Source: Capra hircus
Lineage: Eukaryota > Chordata > Mammalia > Artiodactyla > Bovidae
DNA length: 64,000 bases
Direction: 5' to 3'
Assembly (NCBI RefSeq): GCF_001704415.2
Contig: NC_030808.1
Location: 135,609,089 to 135,673,088 of the forward strand
Part shown: one piece after another, positions 10,173 to 21,936 of the stretch
How the letters are laid out: each line of letters begins with the position of its first letter
Position numbering within the stretch: the first letter of the stretch is position 1
Translations under genes and position numbers: made by a program
The notes under the pieces: generated by a model
Database searches by the model: none
Told to the model about the DNA's origin: nothing
The model's input: only the letters and a program-made list of their open reading frames with translations

Positions 10173-10450
10173 ACTCTCAAAGGCTGTTCCACTCTGGTCC
10201 GACTCTACTCCAGGCACAGTTCAAACTCTGCTTCCGACCTGAACCCAAGAATATAGGATCAGGATCAAAACTGAGGCACATCTCTGACAGGCTCTGATCC
10301 CCAGGTCAAGTCTAGGGGTGGCGTGGGGACCACCATAAACACCCACCTTGGGGCTGCCATCTTTTGTAGACACCCTGCTTAGTAGTAGAAAGGTAGTTGC
10401 CCCTTTCTCCTAGGCAGGGGAGAATGAGAGACAGTTTCTTTTCTTTGTTT
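10173..10450. other. Unassigned DNA
   Basis: Nothing recognised between the BOV-A2 dimer and the antisense CHR SINE. Confidence 0.4.
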
Positions 10451-10454
10451 TTAA

Positions 10455-10713
10455 AAATCATTTATTTATTTGGCTGCATCAGGTCGTAGTTGCAGAACCC
10501 AAGATCTTCATTGCATCATGCAGGATCTTTCATTACAGTGTATGAACTCTCTAGTCGTGCCTGGGCTCAGTAGTTGCAGCTTGTGGGCTTAGTTGCTCTG
10601 TGGCATGTAGGATCTTAGCTCCCTGACTAGGAACTCGGGTTCAAGTCCTAGTCAGGGATTGAACTGACTAAGTGGATTCTTAACCAATGGACCACCAAGG
10701 AAGTCCTGAGATG
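10455..10713 (-). mobile_element. CHR-type SINE, antisense
   Basis: In reverse complement the head 'aggacttccttggtggtcca' lies at the right end and the AT-rich tail at the left ('aaatcatttatttatttggc'). Body landmarks such as the antisense of 'ctgagcccaggcacgactag' are present. Moderately diverged. Confidence 0.8.
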
Positions 10714-10974
10714 TTTTCTTGTCACTGAAATGTCCTTAGCTGTTCTCCCCTCACTCCAGACACTGCAGTTAACATGTCAGGTACCCAAGGCACACAGGTA
10801 AATGCAGCCTCCAAATGTGGTCCAGATTTCTTGTAGAATCTAGAACACAGTGTTTAAATACTACAGATCAAGGAACAGCACACTTCGTAATAAAGGGTGT
10901 TTAAGGTCTATTTTTCATCTCTCTCCTCTTTCCTAGAGAGGTATAGAGAGAACACAGACACTGGAACCAGAAAG

Positions 10975-11178
10975 AAAGTGAAGTTATTCAGTCGTGTCCG
11001 ACTCTTTGCAACCCCATGGGTTGTAGCTTACTAGCTCCTCTGTCCGTGGTATTTTCCAGGCAAGAATACTGGAGTGGGTTGCCATTTTCTTCTCCAGGGG
11101 GATCTTCCCGACTCAGGGATCGAACTCGCGTCTCCTGCATTGCAGATAGACGCTTTACCATCTGAGTTACCAGGGAAT
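10975..11178 (-). mobile_element. Bov-tA SINE, antisense
   Basis: The BovB-like body ('cagtcgtgtccgactctttg') lies at the left and the tRNA-like head ('accatctgagttaccaggga') at the right. Flanking 'ggaaccagaaag' and 'ggaacaagagag' could be a decayed TSD but are not convincing. Confidence 0.88.
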
Positions 11179-12059
11179 CAGGAACAAGAGAGAACTAGGT
11201 GTAAATTCACTCACTAATTGCACAGCTTTGCATGAATTTCCCACACAAACTGGCTATGCTGGGATTCTATCCTGTGATTTCCATTCACCTACGTGCTCTC
11301 TTGTTGGTTCTTTAGATTTTTCACTGAATCAGTGTAGTGAATACTGTGGTGCACTACAGATTCCTCCTTCTGCCCCGCAGCAAGGAGGTCTTCATGCTAT
11401 CACTGCTGGAAGTGTTGGCAGCAGAAGATAATACAGCCAAGTTTCTCTTCAGGACCTGCTCTCAGGTCAAGGTGACACCTCCTTTCTGGGAAACCTGCAT
11501 CCAGTGACTGGTTCATGTGGGGTTAGAAGGACTGGTCCCCTACCTCAATTTGGGAGGACCACCCCAGCCCATGAGGTCTCCATAGGGTCTTTCTGAGGCC
11601 TCACAGCTCAGCTTCTTTCCATCTCTCCTGGAAGTGTTGTATGCAGATCTGTAGCTCATAATCTGCTTCCAGGGACTGAGGTCTGCAGTAAACCGCATCC
11701 GCTCAGTGCTGATGAGGATTCTTCCTTCTTATCACTCCTTTCCTGTGTCTTACTCCACCAGATTCTTTCCATTTCACCTAACATTGCTTTAGATCCACCA
11801 ACTCTGGGTAGCCTCTCTCAGTGTAACCCTTCCTGGTTCCAGCCACCCTAACTGTGAATGCCACTATAAATAATAGTATGCGAGACCTTTATTCTTGTCT
11901 TTGTGTATTTTCTCACATCTATTAGCCTGGAAGCAACTTGACAACAGACAATTTCAAATTTAATTTTAAAATATCCCCTTTCACCCACTCACACACAGTG
12001 GTGGTCTGGGGTTACCTGATCCTGTTGATTGAATGTCTGATAAAACCTTCCTCTCCTTC
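11179..12059. other. Unassigned DNA
   Basis: About 880 bp of non-repetitive sequence. No open frame with recognisable homology and no obvious exon structure. Confidence 0.4.
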
Positions 12060-12172
12060 TCATTAAGCCATTCAGCACACGTTTACTGGGTGTTCTATCT
12101 GAGCTAACTGTGCTCTTTGCTTGGGGACCCACAAAGACAGTGATTTCTCCCTACCCTCCAGGGAGTTGTGGT
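12060..12172 (-). mobile_element. L2-like fragment, antisense
   Basis: 'cattcagcacacgtttactg' followed by 'gggagttgtggttg' fits the antisense layout of an L2 3' region. Weak match. Confidence 0.35.
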
Positions 12173-12234
12173 TGAACACGAGGGCCTTGTGGAAATGTGG
12201 CTGACCCTGAAGCCAGATGCCAAGCTCCAGCCCC

Positions 12235-12440
12235 CTTGCCCCCAATTTCTGGCTCAGGAGTCCTGGGAAAGTTACCTAAAGCTCTCTGGGCCTTAAGTTT
12301 CCTTACCTGTAAAATGAGATTAATAACACTGTTTATCCCCTATGGTTACTGTGAGGGGCTAGAGTTAATATACAAGGTTAAATATATATTAAATGAGTTA
12401 AAGGGTTTACAGCACTCTCTGGTACACAGTGAGCAGGACC
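12235..12440 (+). mobile_element. MIR SINE
   Basis: Sense MIR landmarks in order: 'tttccttacctgtaaaatga', 'gattaataacactg', 'gttactgtgaggggct', and 'cagcactctctggtacacag' equivalent to the conserved 'cagtgcctggcacatag'. Old but well ordered. Confidence 0.75.
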
Positions 12441-12449
12441 TCAGTCTGT

Positions 12450-12762
12450 CCCACCCAGTGTGGTAGCCACTGATCACATGTGGCCATGGAGCACTCCACG
12501 TGTGATTCGTTCAGACTGAAATGTGCTCTGGGTGTAAAATACATACCTAATTTTGAAGACTTAGTACAGAAAATATAGAATATCTGGTTAACATTTATTT
12601 TGGTATTGATTACATGTTGAAGTGATAATATTTTGGACATATTTGATTATTAATAAAATGCATTGTTAAAATTAATTGTCTCATGTTTATTAATGTATTA
12701 CTAGCTACTATCAAATTTAAAATTATATACATAGGTCACATTTCTATGAGACAGTACTGATC
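12450..12762. mobile_element. hAT-like DNA transposon remnant
   Basis: 'gtggtagccactgatcacat' and then 'aaatgtgctctgggtgtaaa', 'gattacatgttgaagtgata' and a terminal 'gagacagtactgatc' match an old mammalian DNA transposon whose ends read like 'ctgtccaatatggtagcca'. A shorter relative lies at 42213-42400. I do not recall the family name with certainty. Confidence 0.45.
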
Positions 12763-12839
12763 TAAGTCCTTCCTATAAAAGTAACAATGAAAGCAGAATA
12801 TAACAGATACCATAATAGAGGTATATGTACTGTGAGAAG

Positions 12840-13015
12840 AGCTACTCAGTGTGGATCACCAGCAGCCATCAGCATCACCTGGGAACTTGCTAGAAATAGA
12901 GACTCTTGGATCCCCCTTCCAAACCTACTGAATCAGGAACTCAGGGAACAGGCTAGGCAATGTGTGTGTGTGTGTATGTGTTTTAAAAAACCTCCAGGTG
13001 ATTCTAATCTCACCA
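12840..13015. mobile_element. MER5-type hAT-Charlie element
   Basis: The MER5A signature is present: 'catcagcatcacctgggaac', 'ttgctagaaata', 'cctactgaatcaggaact' and 'cctccaggtgattctaatct'. The middle carries a (TG)n expansion at about 12961-12980. Non-autonomous and ancient. Confidence 0.75.
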
Positions 13016-13049
13016 AATTTTTAAAGGTACTGCCCAAAGGGGGTGCAGA

Positions 13050-13925
13050 GGAATCAGTGACCTGTTCTACTGGAGGAGGAGACTATGTCGTCCACAGGAT
13101 AACAATGGAAAAAATGTAGTGTAGTTTCAGAGGCCACAAAGAAAATGGTCCAGGCAGTTAGCAAATTTGAAATAAAAATAGCCAGGTGAGCTACAGCAAT
13201 GCTCCATCCTGCTCTGCCTGGCTCCTTCAGATGCTGCATTTTCTGCAAGTGATGCCCTCCGGCTCTGGCTAGGTTTCTTGGTCTCTGTACCTTTTTAAGC
13301 TAAAGTGAGCCAAGAACAAATGGAATTTGAGCTGTCTGCCAGCAGTGAACTTAATTTGCATTTGTAAAGCACAACCTCAGAAAGGTGCGGTTATTATTCC
13401 GTGGTTTGTGGATGTGGTGCCGAATGGGCAGCTCAGGTCCTGAAACAGACTGCAAGAGAGAAGCAGTAACTCCTGAGCCAGCCCATGACAAGGGGGTCAG
13501 CTTGTAAATAGTCCTTTCTGAAAGCACTGTGAGCCAGTGGAGGATTACAGGGTGGTGGTAGGGAGGGATGCAGGGATCCTCCTCCATTAGGAAAAGACTC
13601 TACACTTGACTCCATGATTTTGCCCTTTGGATTTATGGTCTTTATTTTCTCCTGTGCTCTTACCAAATGGATGCCTTTCAATTGATAAAGTCCAAATTCT
13701 GCCATTAGTCTTCAGTGGGGCTGTGCAGAGGGATGCCAGTCCACAGAAGGCCATGCATGTGGTGTGGGTAGAAACCACGGTGAATGTGCCAAACTCATGC
13801 CACATTTCTTTCTAGGGAAGTGGTATGAGAGAGCTGGGAAGAAGGGGCTCCGTGGGGCAATGTCACAGTGGAGGAGGCTGCAGGTACATAACCAACACAT
13901 CTTTATATGGAAGCCTGTCTCTGCT
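13050..13925. other. Unassigned DNA
   Basis: Several overlapping open frames occur on both strands, none with a recognisable domain. No repeat was identified. Confidence 0.4.
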
Positions 13926-13929
13926 CTCC

Positions 13930-14400
13930 CATCATTTGATTTACAGGGTGCGTATGCATGCACATATATTCACATTTCTCTTGGGTAAATACCTAGGAGA
14001 AGAACTGCCGAGACATACAGTAAGTATATATTTAATTTTGTTAAAAACTGCCAAACTGTTTTCCAAAGTGGTTTATCATTTTACATTTTTGTTTTAAAAT
14101 GTAATTATGTTGATGGACAGACTGTTTAGATAATGAAGTACATTGGCACGATCCCAACGTCAAAATGCAAGTAATCAGTACAGTGAAAAGCCTATCTCCC
14201 AGCTTCAACACACCTCAAAGTGAGTGGTACTTCAAGAGATGACTGAAACATCTACAGGCAAACACTTAACCACAGTTTCCTTCTTCATGCTTTACACTGA
14301 TGGGTGTGTAATGGATACACCTTGCTTTTCTCACTTAATATCAATAATATATCTTGGATACTGAATGAGAACCATCTTCCATAGTGTCTTTTGAGGAACT
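13930..14400 (-). mobile_element. Ancient L1 fragment, antisense
   Basis: 'tctcttgggtaaatacctag' and 'aactgccaaactgttttcca' are typical antisense L1 segments, continued by 'cgatcccaacgtcaaaat' and 'ccttgcttttctcacttaat'. Highly degraded. The boundary with the following BovB piece is near 14400. Confidence 0.5.
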
Positions 14401-14523
14401 CTATACATATGCAGAGTACATCATGAGAAACGCTGGGCTGGAAGAAGCACAAGCTGCAATTAAGACTGCCAGGAAAAATATCAATAACCTCAGATGACAC
14501 CACCCTTATGGCAGAAAGTGAAG
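14401..14523 (+). mobile_element. BovB RT fragment, 123 bp
   Basis: Sense fragment around the RT catalytic region: 'tatgcagagtacatcatgag' to 'cttatggcagaaagtgaag'. The equivalent of YADD is deleted: 'aataacctcagatgacacca' lacks the tyrosine and alanine codons present in other copies. Confidence 0.85.
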
Positions 14524-14539
14524 TTGCTCTGCAGGACAT

Positions 14540-14628
14540 GAAATCTTCCCAGACCAAGGATTGAACTCATGTCTCTTGTGTTTTCAGGTAAATTCTTAAT
14601 CACTGGATCACCAGGGAAGTACTTCAGT
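14540..14628 (-). mobile_element. tRNA-Glu SINE head, antisense
   Basis: Antisense head of a CHR- or Bov-tA-type SINE: 'ccaaggattgaactcatgtc' and 'ggatcaccagggaagta'. Only the tRNA-related part survives. Confidence 0.55.
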
Positions 14629-17600
14629 TAAATTTTTAAAGTGTTTCTTCAAGGCCTCCTGTCTGTGCTGCTTTCTTCACACATGTCCTGTGCCCTCCCC
14701 CACTTCAACTAATCTGCCACTTCAAGGCTAGAAGATGGGTGAGAAGGGAGGAGAATAGTGGACAAAAGGAAAGAAAAAATGACAGGGTTTTGGGGGGTGA
14801 GGGGCACAGTGGAGGGATAAGGGAAAGGTAAGGAGGGGAACTGTAGAGAAGGCATCCACAGAAAACAAATAGTCAGATAAGGGACAAATGAACAGCTGCC
14901 CAACCTTAAACTCCATCACTTCCCATTTCTCCCCTCTCCTGTCCACTCCCCTCGAAGCCAAAATGTCCACTGGGAGCACTGGGAAAAGGGCATCCATGCC
15001 TCACATTCTCATGATCTACTCATTAGATATGTGTCCAGTGACTGAAGAGAGGCTTCTGAATTCTGGGCTCCAGCAGCTCCATCTGTAAGACCATAGAATC
15101 CCTAAGACTCCTTTACAGATTCCTCATTCTAGGATTCCATGAAATCTTTGTCGTCCACACTCAAACCATCTGAGGTTGCATCAGTTTGTGGCCAGATTCT
15201 GGGAGTGAATTTTATAAATTACCCTGTGCTAACTGTGCTATCTATCCAGGCAATAGATAGAATATTTACCTAAGGAAATTCAAGCTCTTCTGTTTTAAGC
15301 ACATTTCATCAAACATAAGAGACAACATACTATTGTTTTATGTCCCAGTAAGAAAGAAAACATACTGCCAATTACACTATAACACAATGCTTTCTTACAT
15401 TTACAATTTTTATTCTATGCTACTGAGGGAGTGCCTTTAGACTTATCCAGACACTTCAATCGTGCATCCCTTCACTTACATCATGTGGTACATAATTGCC
15501 AATTCTTTTGCAAATATTTCAGCAACAAAACACAACCCAGTTTCAACTGTTTTGTAAGGGTCTTCTTTCCTTTAGTCCCATTTAGAACTTGATCGTTGCT
15601 CTGGTATATGGAATGGAGACCATTCTTAAATGATGAGCATTTGTTTCACAAATAACAAATTTCTGCTCTGCTGCTCTGGTTCTATGCCTTCTGCACACAA
15701 CACAACTTTTGGAGGCTGAGCCACAATAATCTTTTTGAAGAATTTAAGATAGCAGTTAAAGATGCTCAGTACCAGTGATGCATACGAGTCAAATAGAGAT
15801 GATGGGGTAAATAACTACAGCTGACACTCACCACTTGGGCTGTGATCACCGTCTGACTGACAGGAGAGAAAGGTGTGTGCTTAAACAAAGTCCTACTTTC
15901 CTACTGTAGGAGGTAAAGAAAAAACAAAGTGCCTTGAAGCAGCATGTTGTAGCATCTTTCTTCTTTGCAACCATTTCCCAATGCTATGCAGGGATATTCG
16001 GATACTTCAGCTGAATATCTGTGCCATGAAAGTCACCTGGATCAAAACAGGTCTAACCATGGAATTCTTGATATGACCCACAAGAAGTGTATCTTCACAC
16101 TTGCCCTCCCTCCCATGAGCTCAAAAAAAAAAAAAAAAAACCCCAAAAAACTTTGGTTTACTTAATGAATTATGCATTAGAGTGTGAAATGCTGATCGTT
16201 TTAAAGGGAGAAAATCAGAATTAAACTAGTTTTTTTTCCCCAAGCATGTGCTTAGCACATATGCCAAAGAAATGTGTAAAGGAAAAAGCCTAATTAGAAA
16301 TTTATATCTGTGTAAAAAATGGTTATATGACATTTAAAGTAAGATCTGACAACTATAGCTACAGTTAAGAAGGCTGCTTGGCTCTTTTAAGCCCCTCTCT
16401 GAGCTGGGCCTGCCAGGCTCTGTTTGGCAGGTGGGGGTGCAGGGACCTTGGGAGGTGTGGTTACATGTTGGCATGGCAAGGAAAGCACACACCTTCTTCT
16501 CTTGGTGATGGATTTTGTGTCTCTGTCCTGTCCGAGGTTCAGACTCTGGTCTCTCTAACCATGATCCCCTATTCTCTCCACCTTATGCTGTTTCACAAAA
16601 GTGCTGCTAGGATCCACTATAATAAAACCCCTAATATTTCTATTCTGTACAACTCATTGTAGTAAACAAGTGTCCTGGCCACGCTCCCCTGAAGATGAGG
16701 CTGAGTGACATGGTGTTCTGGGTACCAGCTCACCCTCTGTGCCCCTTTAGCATGGTAGGAGTCTCTCAGATGCTGACCAGGTTTGTTGGGTGCCTCCACG
16801 TCAGTCAGCCTCCAGATGAGGGTCCACAGCTCAGACCCTCACTCAAGCACACACCTGACTGGTGCTTGCCAGCCTCCCGCCACAGACGTGGAGGTCCAAA
16901 ATGACAAAACTGTTTCTGACATATGCCTTTCATGCTTTCAGAAAGGATTTAAGGTGGTTTACAATGGGATGGGCACAGACATAAGCTTTGTAACATAAAA
17001 ATTGAGATCAACACTTTACGGAAGACTAAAATGAGCTGAAACAGAGGGTGGAAACAAAGACAACAGGGACAAGCAAGAGTCGCCTGTGAAATCCCCAGCT
17101 GCTCGCCCTGCCTCCTGTGGGCTCATTGCTAAGCCACCTTAAAGGACACAAGCACACTGGCGTCTCTCCAGAATGTTGAGGAGCCAAATCTGGCAGAAAT
17201 CACGTGCCTGCCTGATGCTTGTGAAGGAAAGTTTGGAAAGGGGGCTGTATGCTTAAAATGGAGAGTAGGCAGGACACAGTACTATTCTTTTTTCTGACAG
17301 GGGGAACCAGAACATAGCAATCGGGTAGCAGTGAGGTTCTTGGCTCTTAAACTGCCTCCATGCATGTGAGAGGTGATTATTTCTTCCCACCGCACCAGCT
17401 TTCTCCCAGTTCACATCTCACATCTAGTACTTCTCTGTCAATCTAGGAGCAGGGGGCAGTAGAGTTGGGGTGACCTCACATGCACACTCTGAGTTAAAGT
17501 CTTTATTTACTGTCAGAGATGAGGAGACTGCACAGGGCAGAAGCAGATCAGCAGTCCTTGGCAAAGGAGTCCTGGCTTTCGGTTCCCTGATGGATAGGAT

Positions 17601-17960
17601 CCTTAGGATGTTTGAGGTTACACAGGTTCTTGCTATGTCACTGCCCTGGTAGGTTTGGGTCTTGCACCTTCATTTTGAAAGAACTAAGACTAACAATGTA
17701 TGTGGTTCCATTTAAGGAATTGTTACAAAAACAGACTCTTCTAACTCTTGAGCCAAAATCAGCGTCAGATTGCTTCCCATAACTTTAATTTCATAAAGAT
17801 GGGTGGTAAAGGCAGAATTATCAGCACCCTCATACCGCTTGAACAACATCTTTGTCTCCAACCTCTGGTATTTTAGAAAGAGGTTCTCCCCATCCCCATT
17901 CCAGCATGACATTCTGCTGCTCAAAAATCTAGTTGGCTTCCTTCAGATTAAGGAGGAATT
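14629..17960. other. Unassigned DNA, 3.3 kb
   Basis: The longest stretch of the window without a recognised element. It has an A-run at about 16123-16140 and a C-poor, A/T-rich character up to 16370. From there to about 17170 it is more balanced. Open frames are short (about 100 codons or less) and unrecognised. An unannotated non-coding RNA or old repeats cannot be excluded. Confidence 0.35.
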
Positions 17961-17964
17961 TCAA

Positions 17965-18055
17965 GATCAAGTCACATAGGTGGTAAGTGGCAGGACTGAA
18001 ACTTGAACTTAGGTTTTCTAACTCTGTTCAGAGTGATGACTTCCCACTGCATGAG
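17965..18055 (-). mobile_element. MIR SINE fragment, antisense
   Basis: 'taggtggtaagtggcaggac' followed by 'tgaaacttgaacttaggttt' is the antisense MIR head region. Confidence 0.6.
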
Positions 18056-18280
18056 AAGGCATGGCAGCACCTAAGATTCCTAAGCTTACTGCTGCTGTGT
18101 CCTGTTTATGTTTAGTTACCATTTCTGTTAGGTCAATATGAATATCAAGTTGTAAATAAAATGCTCAAAATAGTCATCAGATCATCCATGATGAAATCTC
18201 TTTAAAGCATGAGGAGAAGGTAACACCAGCTTTTAAGATGACACCAACTCTGCATTCTAGGATATTTTGGGGGTGCATCA

Positions 18281-18362
18281 GATAAGTGGTTCTCACTGGA
18301 ACCAGTGGGATTTTAAGACACTCCCTGGATGAACCTAATGTGAAGCCAAGACTGAGAATCAG
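18281..18362. mobile_element. MER5-like hAT remnant, internally deleted
   Basis: The ends read 'aagtggttctcact' and 'ctgagaatcagtg', which resemble the inverted termini CAGTGGTTCTCA of MER5-type elements. The interior is much shorter than usual. Confidence 0.4.
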
Positions 18363-18494
18363 TGATGTAATAAAAGCTGCACACTAAATCTCCTGCCCCT
18401 GGTCTCCATAGCCCATCTTGCTCAATGGAACCTGAGAGGAACTGAGGGGACAGAAACAATGAGGCCTTTGGAATCAGGGAGATCCTCATCCACA

Positions 18495-18635
18495 TCCAGG
18501 TGTCTTAGGAAAGTGCTTTCAGTTGTGTAATCTTGGGCAATTGATCACTCTAAGCCTCATTTCCTCCATATGTAAAATACAGACTTAAGTATTTGTTTGA
18601 CTTAAGTATACAGACTTAAGTATAAGTTTGGTGAG
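18495..18635 (+). mobile_element. MIR SINE, part 1 (host of RPS2 pseudogene)
   Basis: Sense MIR: 'tgtgtaatcttgggcaattg', 'cctcatttcctccatatgta'. The element is split at 18636 by the RPS2 insertion and resumes at 19591 ('ataatatatgagagggcttc', 'cacagtgtctggtacagt'). A local duplication of 'acagacttaagtat' (18579-18592 and 18610-18623) lies just before the split. Confidence 0.7.
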
Positions 18636-19573
18636 GCTTCTTCGTAAAAACACCAAATGAAGGCTAACTCTGGTGCTGTGGGAGGGCCTGGATGCCCCGG
18701 GGGGCCTGGAATAGGAGGCTGGGGTAGCATCCATGGAGACTTTGGCAGTGGTGTCCAGGGCCAGGGCTGCGGCCAGGGTCAGGGCTGGGGTAAACGCCAT
18801 GGAGCTCTTGGAGGTAAGGCTGAGGACAGGGAGTGGCTCCCCGATACCAAGCTGGGCCCTCTGGTCAAGGACATGAAGATCAAGTTCCTGGAGGAGGTCT
18901 ACCTCTTCTCTTTGCCCATCAAGGAATCTGAGATCATTGTCTTTTTCCTGGGGACATCCCTCAAGGACGAGGTTTTGAAGACTTTGCCCGTGCAAAAGCA
19001 GGTCTGTGCTGGCTAGTGGACCAGGTTCAAGGCATTTGCTGCCACTGGGGATCACAACAGACATGTCAGTTTGGGTGTCAAGTGCTCTAAGAAGGTAGCC
19101 ACTGCCCTCCTGGTCATAGGGGCCATCATCCTGGCCAAACTCTCCATTGTCCCATGTGATGAGGCTACTGGGGAAACAAGATCAGCAAGGCCAACACTGT
19201 CTCTTGCAAAGTGACTGGCTGCTGTGGCTCAGTGCTGGTGTACGTCATCCCTGCCCTCAGGGGCACTGGCATCGTCTTGGCCCCTGTGCCCAAGTAGCTC
19301 CTGATGATGGCTGGCATTGATGACTGTTACACCTTTGCCAGGGGCTGTACTGCCACCCTGGGCAACTCTGCCAAGGCCACTTTTGATACCATTTCCAACT
19401 GATCTCTGGAAAGAGATGGTGTTCCCCAAGTCTCCGTATCAGGAATTCACTGACCATCTTGTAAGGACCCACACCAGTCTCCATGAAAGGACCCAGGCTC
19501 CAGCGGTAGCTACCATGAAATTTTATATGAGAAAAAAAAAAAGCGAATGAAACTGGTAAAAAAAAAAAAAAAA
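18636..19573 (+). pseudogene. RPS2: RPS2 processed pseudogene
   Basis: A reverse-transcribed copy of the mRNA for ribosomal protein S2 (uS5, 40S subunit). From the ATG at 18657 the frame reads a degraded Gly-rich N-terminus, then 'LEEVYLFSLPIKESEI' and 'SLKDEVLK', stopping at 19014. Downstream, 'RFKAFAATGDHN', 'GVKCSK', 'LAKLSIVP', 'DDCYTFARGCTAT' and 'SPYQEFTDHLV' appear in shifted frames, so there are several frameshifts and stops. It has no introns, keeps a short 3'UTR, and ends in A-runs at 19532-19543 and 19558-19573. Target-site duplication 'gtttggtgag' is exact at 18626-18635 and 19581-19590. The Arg-rich part of the RGG-type N-terminus is mostly lost through CpG decay (GQGCGQGQGWG). 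Non-functional, L1-mediated. Confidence 0.95.
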
Positions 19574-19590
19574 GAAGAAGGTTTGGTGAG

Positions 19591-19650
19591 ATAATATATG
19601 AGAGGGCTTCTCACAGTGTCTGGTACAGTCACTATGGCTGCTATTATCAT
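19591..19650 (+). mobile_element. MIR SINE, part 2
   Basis: Continuation of the MIR interrupted by the RPS2 insertion: 'gcttctcacagtgtctggta' corresponds to the conserved MIR 3' core. Confidence 0.65.
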
Positions 19651-20487
19651 AATATTAACTCAGAAGATTTCTTTTTCCTTCCTAAAGTGTCATAGTCTCT
19701 AACCATTGATCAGCCTTCCAAAGGGTTCAGAATAAAGCAGCAAGTGGGAACACGGGATGTCCAGAAAAAGCCCACATGCTGGATGTTCAGCAGCTTCTAT
19801 GGCCTTGACTTTCTGTAACGGGCACGCAAAAGTGGGGTGAGGTCTCAGGGGAGGGCAAGTTTCTGGGGGAGGTAGGAGCCAGTGGGAGAATATCCCCTGG
19901 AGACTATGTTTTCTTACAAGCATGTTGAGTTTGAAATAGGCAGGACCCTCCAGGTGACTCAAAATCAGCCCCTCCCCACCACACACAAATGTGAAGTAAT
20001 GCTGTAAACCAAGGCTGATGTGCAAGCTATTTGTCAGGGATTTGAGAAAAGTAGCGCTGGAAGGAAACATTGTCCTCCAGATGCTCAGCATTTGAGGCAA
20101 GAGAGGTCTGTCCTGGACCACGGTGATGCTGGTGGCTTTTCTTACTGCTGTCCCTTTCCACCTACACGCCCTACCTTGATAAAACCTACTGTCATAGATG
20201 CTCTACATCTTTTTATCTGATTTGGGAAATATCACAAAAAGAAAGTCTTTTTCAATCTCATTTTTGGACTATTTGATATTTCCTTCCATTTGTTTTATAA
20301 TTTCGTCTTTTACATTTAACCATGTAGAGAATGTTGTGTGTCACTCAGCTCTCCTCTTCAAGACTGAGGCTGTCTTCCCCCAGAGAGGAGTGTTGGTTGC
20401 TCACAGCAGAATCCCTCCCCTGGAATTTCCCTGGCCAAAGGAAGGCACAAAAAGCTATATGATTCCATTTGTATACAATAACACACA
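19651..20487. other. Unassigned DNA
   Basis: No gene or repeat recognised. The 140-codon minus-strand frame at 19699-20121 has no domain I can name. Confidence 0.4.
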
Positions 20488-20519
20488 TTTCATTTTATTT
20501 TTTAAGCTGAAGTATTTGA

Positions 20520-20607
20520 TTGGTGATGGACAGGGAGGCCAGGCGTGCTGCAATTCATGGGGTCGCAAGGAGTCGGACACGACTGAGCGACTGAACTGAA
20601 CTGAACT
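20520..20607 (+). mobile_element. BovB 3' end, 88 bp
   Basis: 'ggtgatggacagggaggcca' and the ACTGA-repeat end 'gaactgaactgaactgat' are specific to the BovB 3' terminus and not the SINE. Extremely 5'-truncated insertion into the L1 3'UTR. Confidence 0.85.
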
Positions 20608-20831
20608 GATAGTTGATTTACAGTGTAACCACTGGTTTGTTTCCTGTGAACCTGTTTGTTTTGCATATACATTAATTTGTATTATTCTTTAGATTCCACA
20701 TGTAAGTGATATCATATAGTATTTGTCTTTCTTTGTCTGACTTATTTCACTAAGCATAATATTCTCTAGGCTGACCCACTTTGCTGAAAATGGCAGAACT
20801 CCATTTTTTAATGACTGAGTAATGTTCCAGT

Positions 20832-20866
20832 ACGTGTGTGTTTATGTATGTGTGTGTATATATCTC
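20832..20866. repeat. TG/TA-rich simple repeat
   Basis: Imperfect 'gtgtgtgtttatgtatgtgt' type repeat inside the L1. Confidence 0.6.
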
Positions 20867-21283
20867 TGTCTCTCATATCTTTCTTATCCATTCATCTGTT
20901 GATGGACCTTTGGGCTGCTTCTATATCTTGTCTATTGTAAATAACACTGCTATGAACATTGGGGTGCATGTATCTTTTCAAATGAATGTTTTTGTTTTCT
21001 TTGGATATATACCCAGGAGTGGAATTGTTGGGCCATATGGCAGTTTTATTTATAGTGTTTTGAAGACCTTCCATACACTTTTCCACTGTGGCTGTACCGA
21101 TTTACATTTCTACCAACAGCATACAAAGATTCTCTTTTTTCACATCCTCTCCTTGTTTGTAATCTGTAGACTTTCTGATAATAGACATTCTCATAGGTGT
21201 GAGGTGCTATCTTGTTGTTTTGATTTACTTTTCTCAACAATTAGCAATGCTGAGCATCTTTTCATGGATCTGTAGCCATCTGT

Positions 21284-21559
21284 CGGAGAAGGCAATGGCA
21301 ACCGACTCCAGTACTCTTGCCTGGAAAACCCCATTGGCTGAGGAGCCTGGTAGGCTGCGGTCCATGGGTCACTAAGAGTCAGACACGACTGAGCGACTTC
21401 GCTTTCACTTCTCACTTTCATGCATTGGAAAAGGAAATGGCAACACACTCCAGTGTTCTTGCCTGGAGAATCCCAGGGATGGGAGAGCCTGGCGGGCTGC
21501 TGTCTGTGGGGTCACACAGAGTCAGACACGACTGAAGTGACTTATCAGCAGCAGCAGCA
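21284..21559 (+). mobile_element. BOV-A2 dimeric SINE with perfect TSD
   Basis: Two tandem Bov-A units ending in (CAG)n. The exact 12-bp duplication 'gtagccatctgt' lies at 21272-21283 and 21560-21571 in the host L1. Low divergence suggests a fairly recent insertion. Confidence 0.95.
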
Positions 21560-21936
21560 GTAGCCATCTGTACGTCTTATTCAAAAAAATGTCTATTCTG
21601 TCCATTTTTTGACTGGGTTTTTGTTCTTTTGATATTGAGTAGTAATGACTATTTACATATTTTGGATATTAATTCCTTGTTGGCCATATCACTTTTTCCC
21701 ATTCTGTACGTTGTCTTTGTTTTGCTGACAGTTTCCTTTGCTGCGCAAACATTCTTAAGTTTAATTAGGCTCCACTTGTTTATTTTTGCTTTTATTTCTT
21801 TTGCCTTAAGACAGTCAAAAGTACTGCTATGATTTATGTCAATGAGTATTCTGCCTATGTTCTCTCACAGGAAGGAGTTTAATGGTTTCAGGTCTCACAG
21901 TGAGGTCTTTAATCAATTTTGAGTTTATTTATTTAT

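Noticed and set aside
18657..19016. 119-codon Gly-rich frame as a functional gene
   Set aside because: It is the 5' part of an RPS2 retrocopy with a premature stop, later frameshifts, an A tail and target-site duplication.
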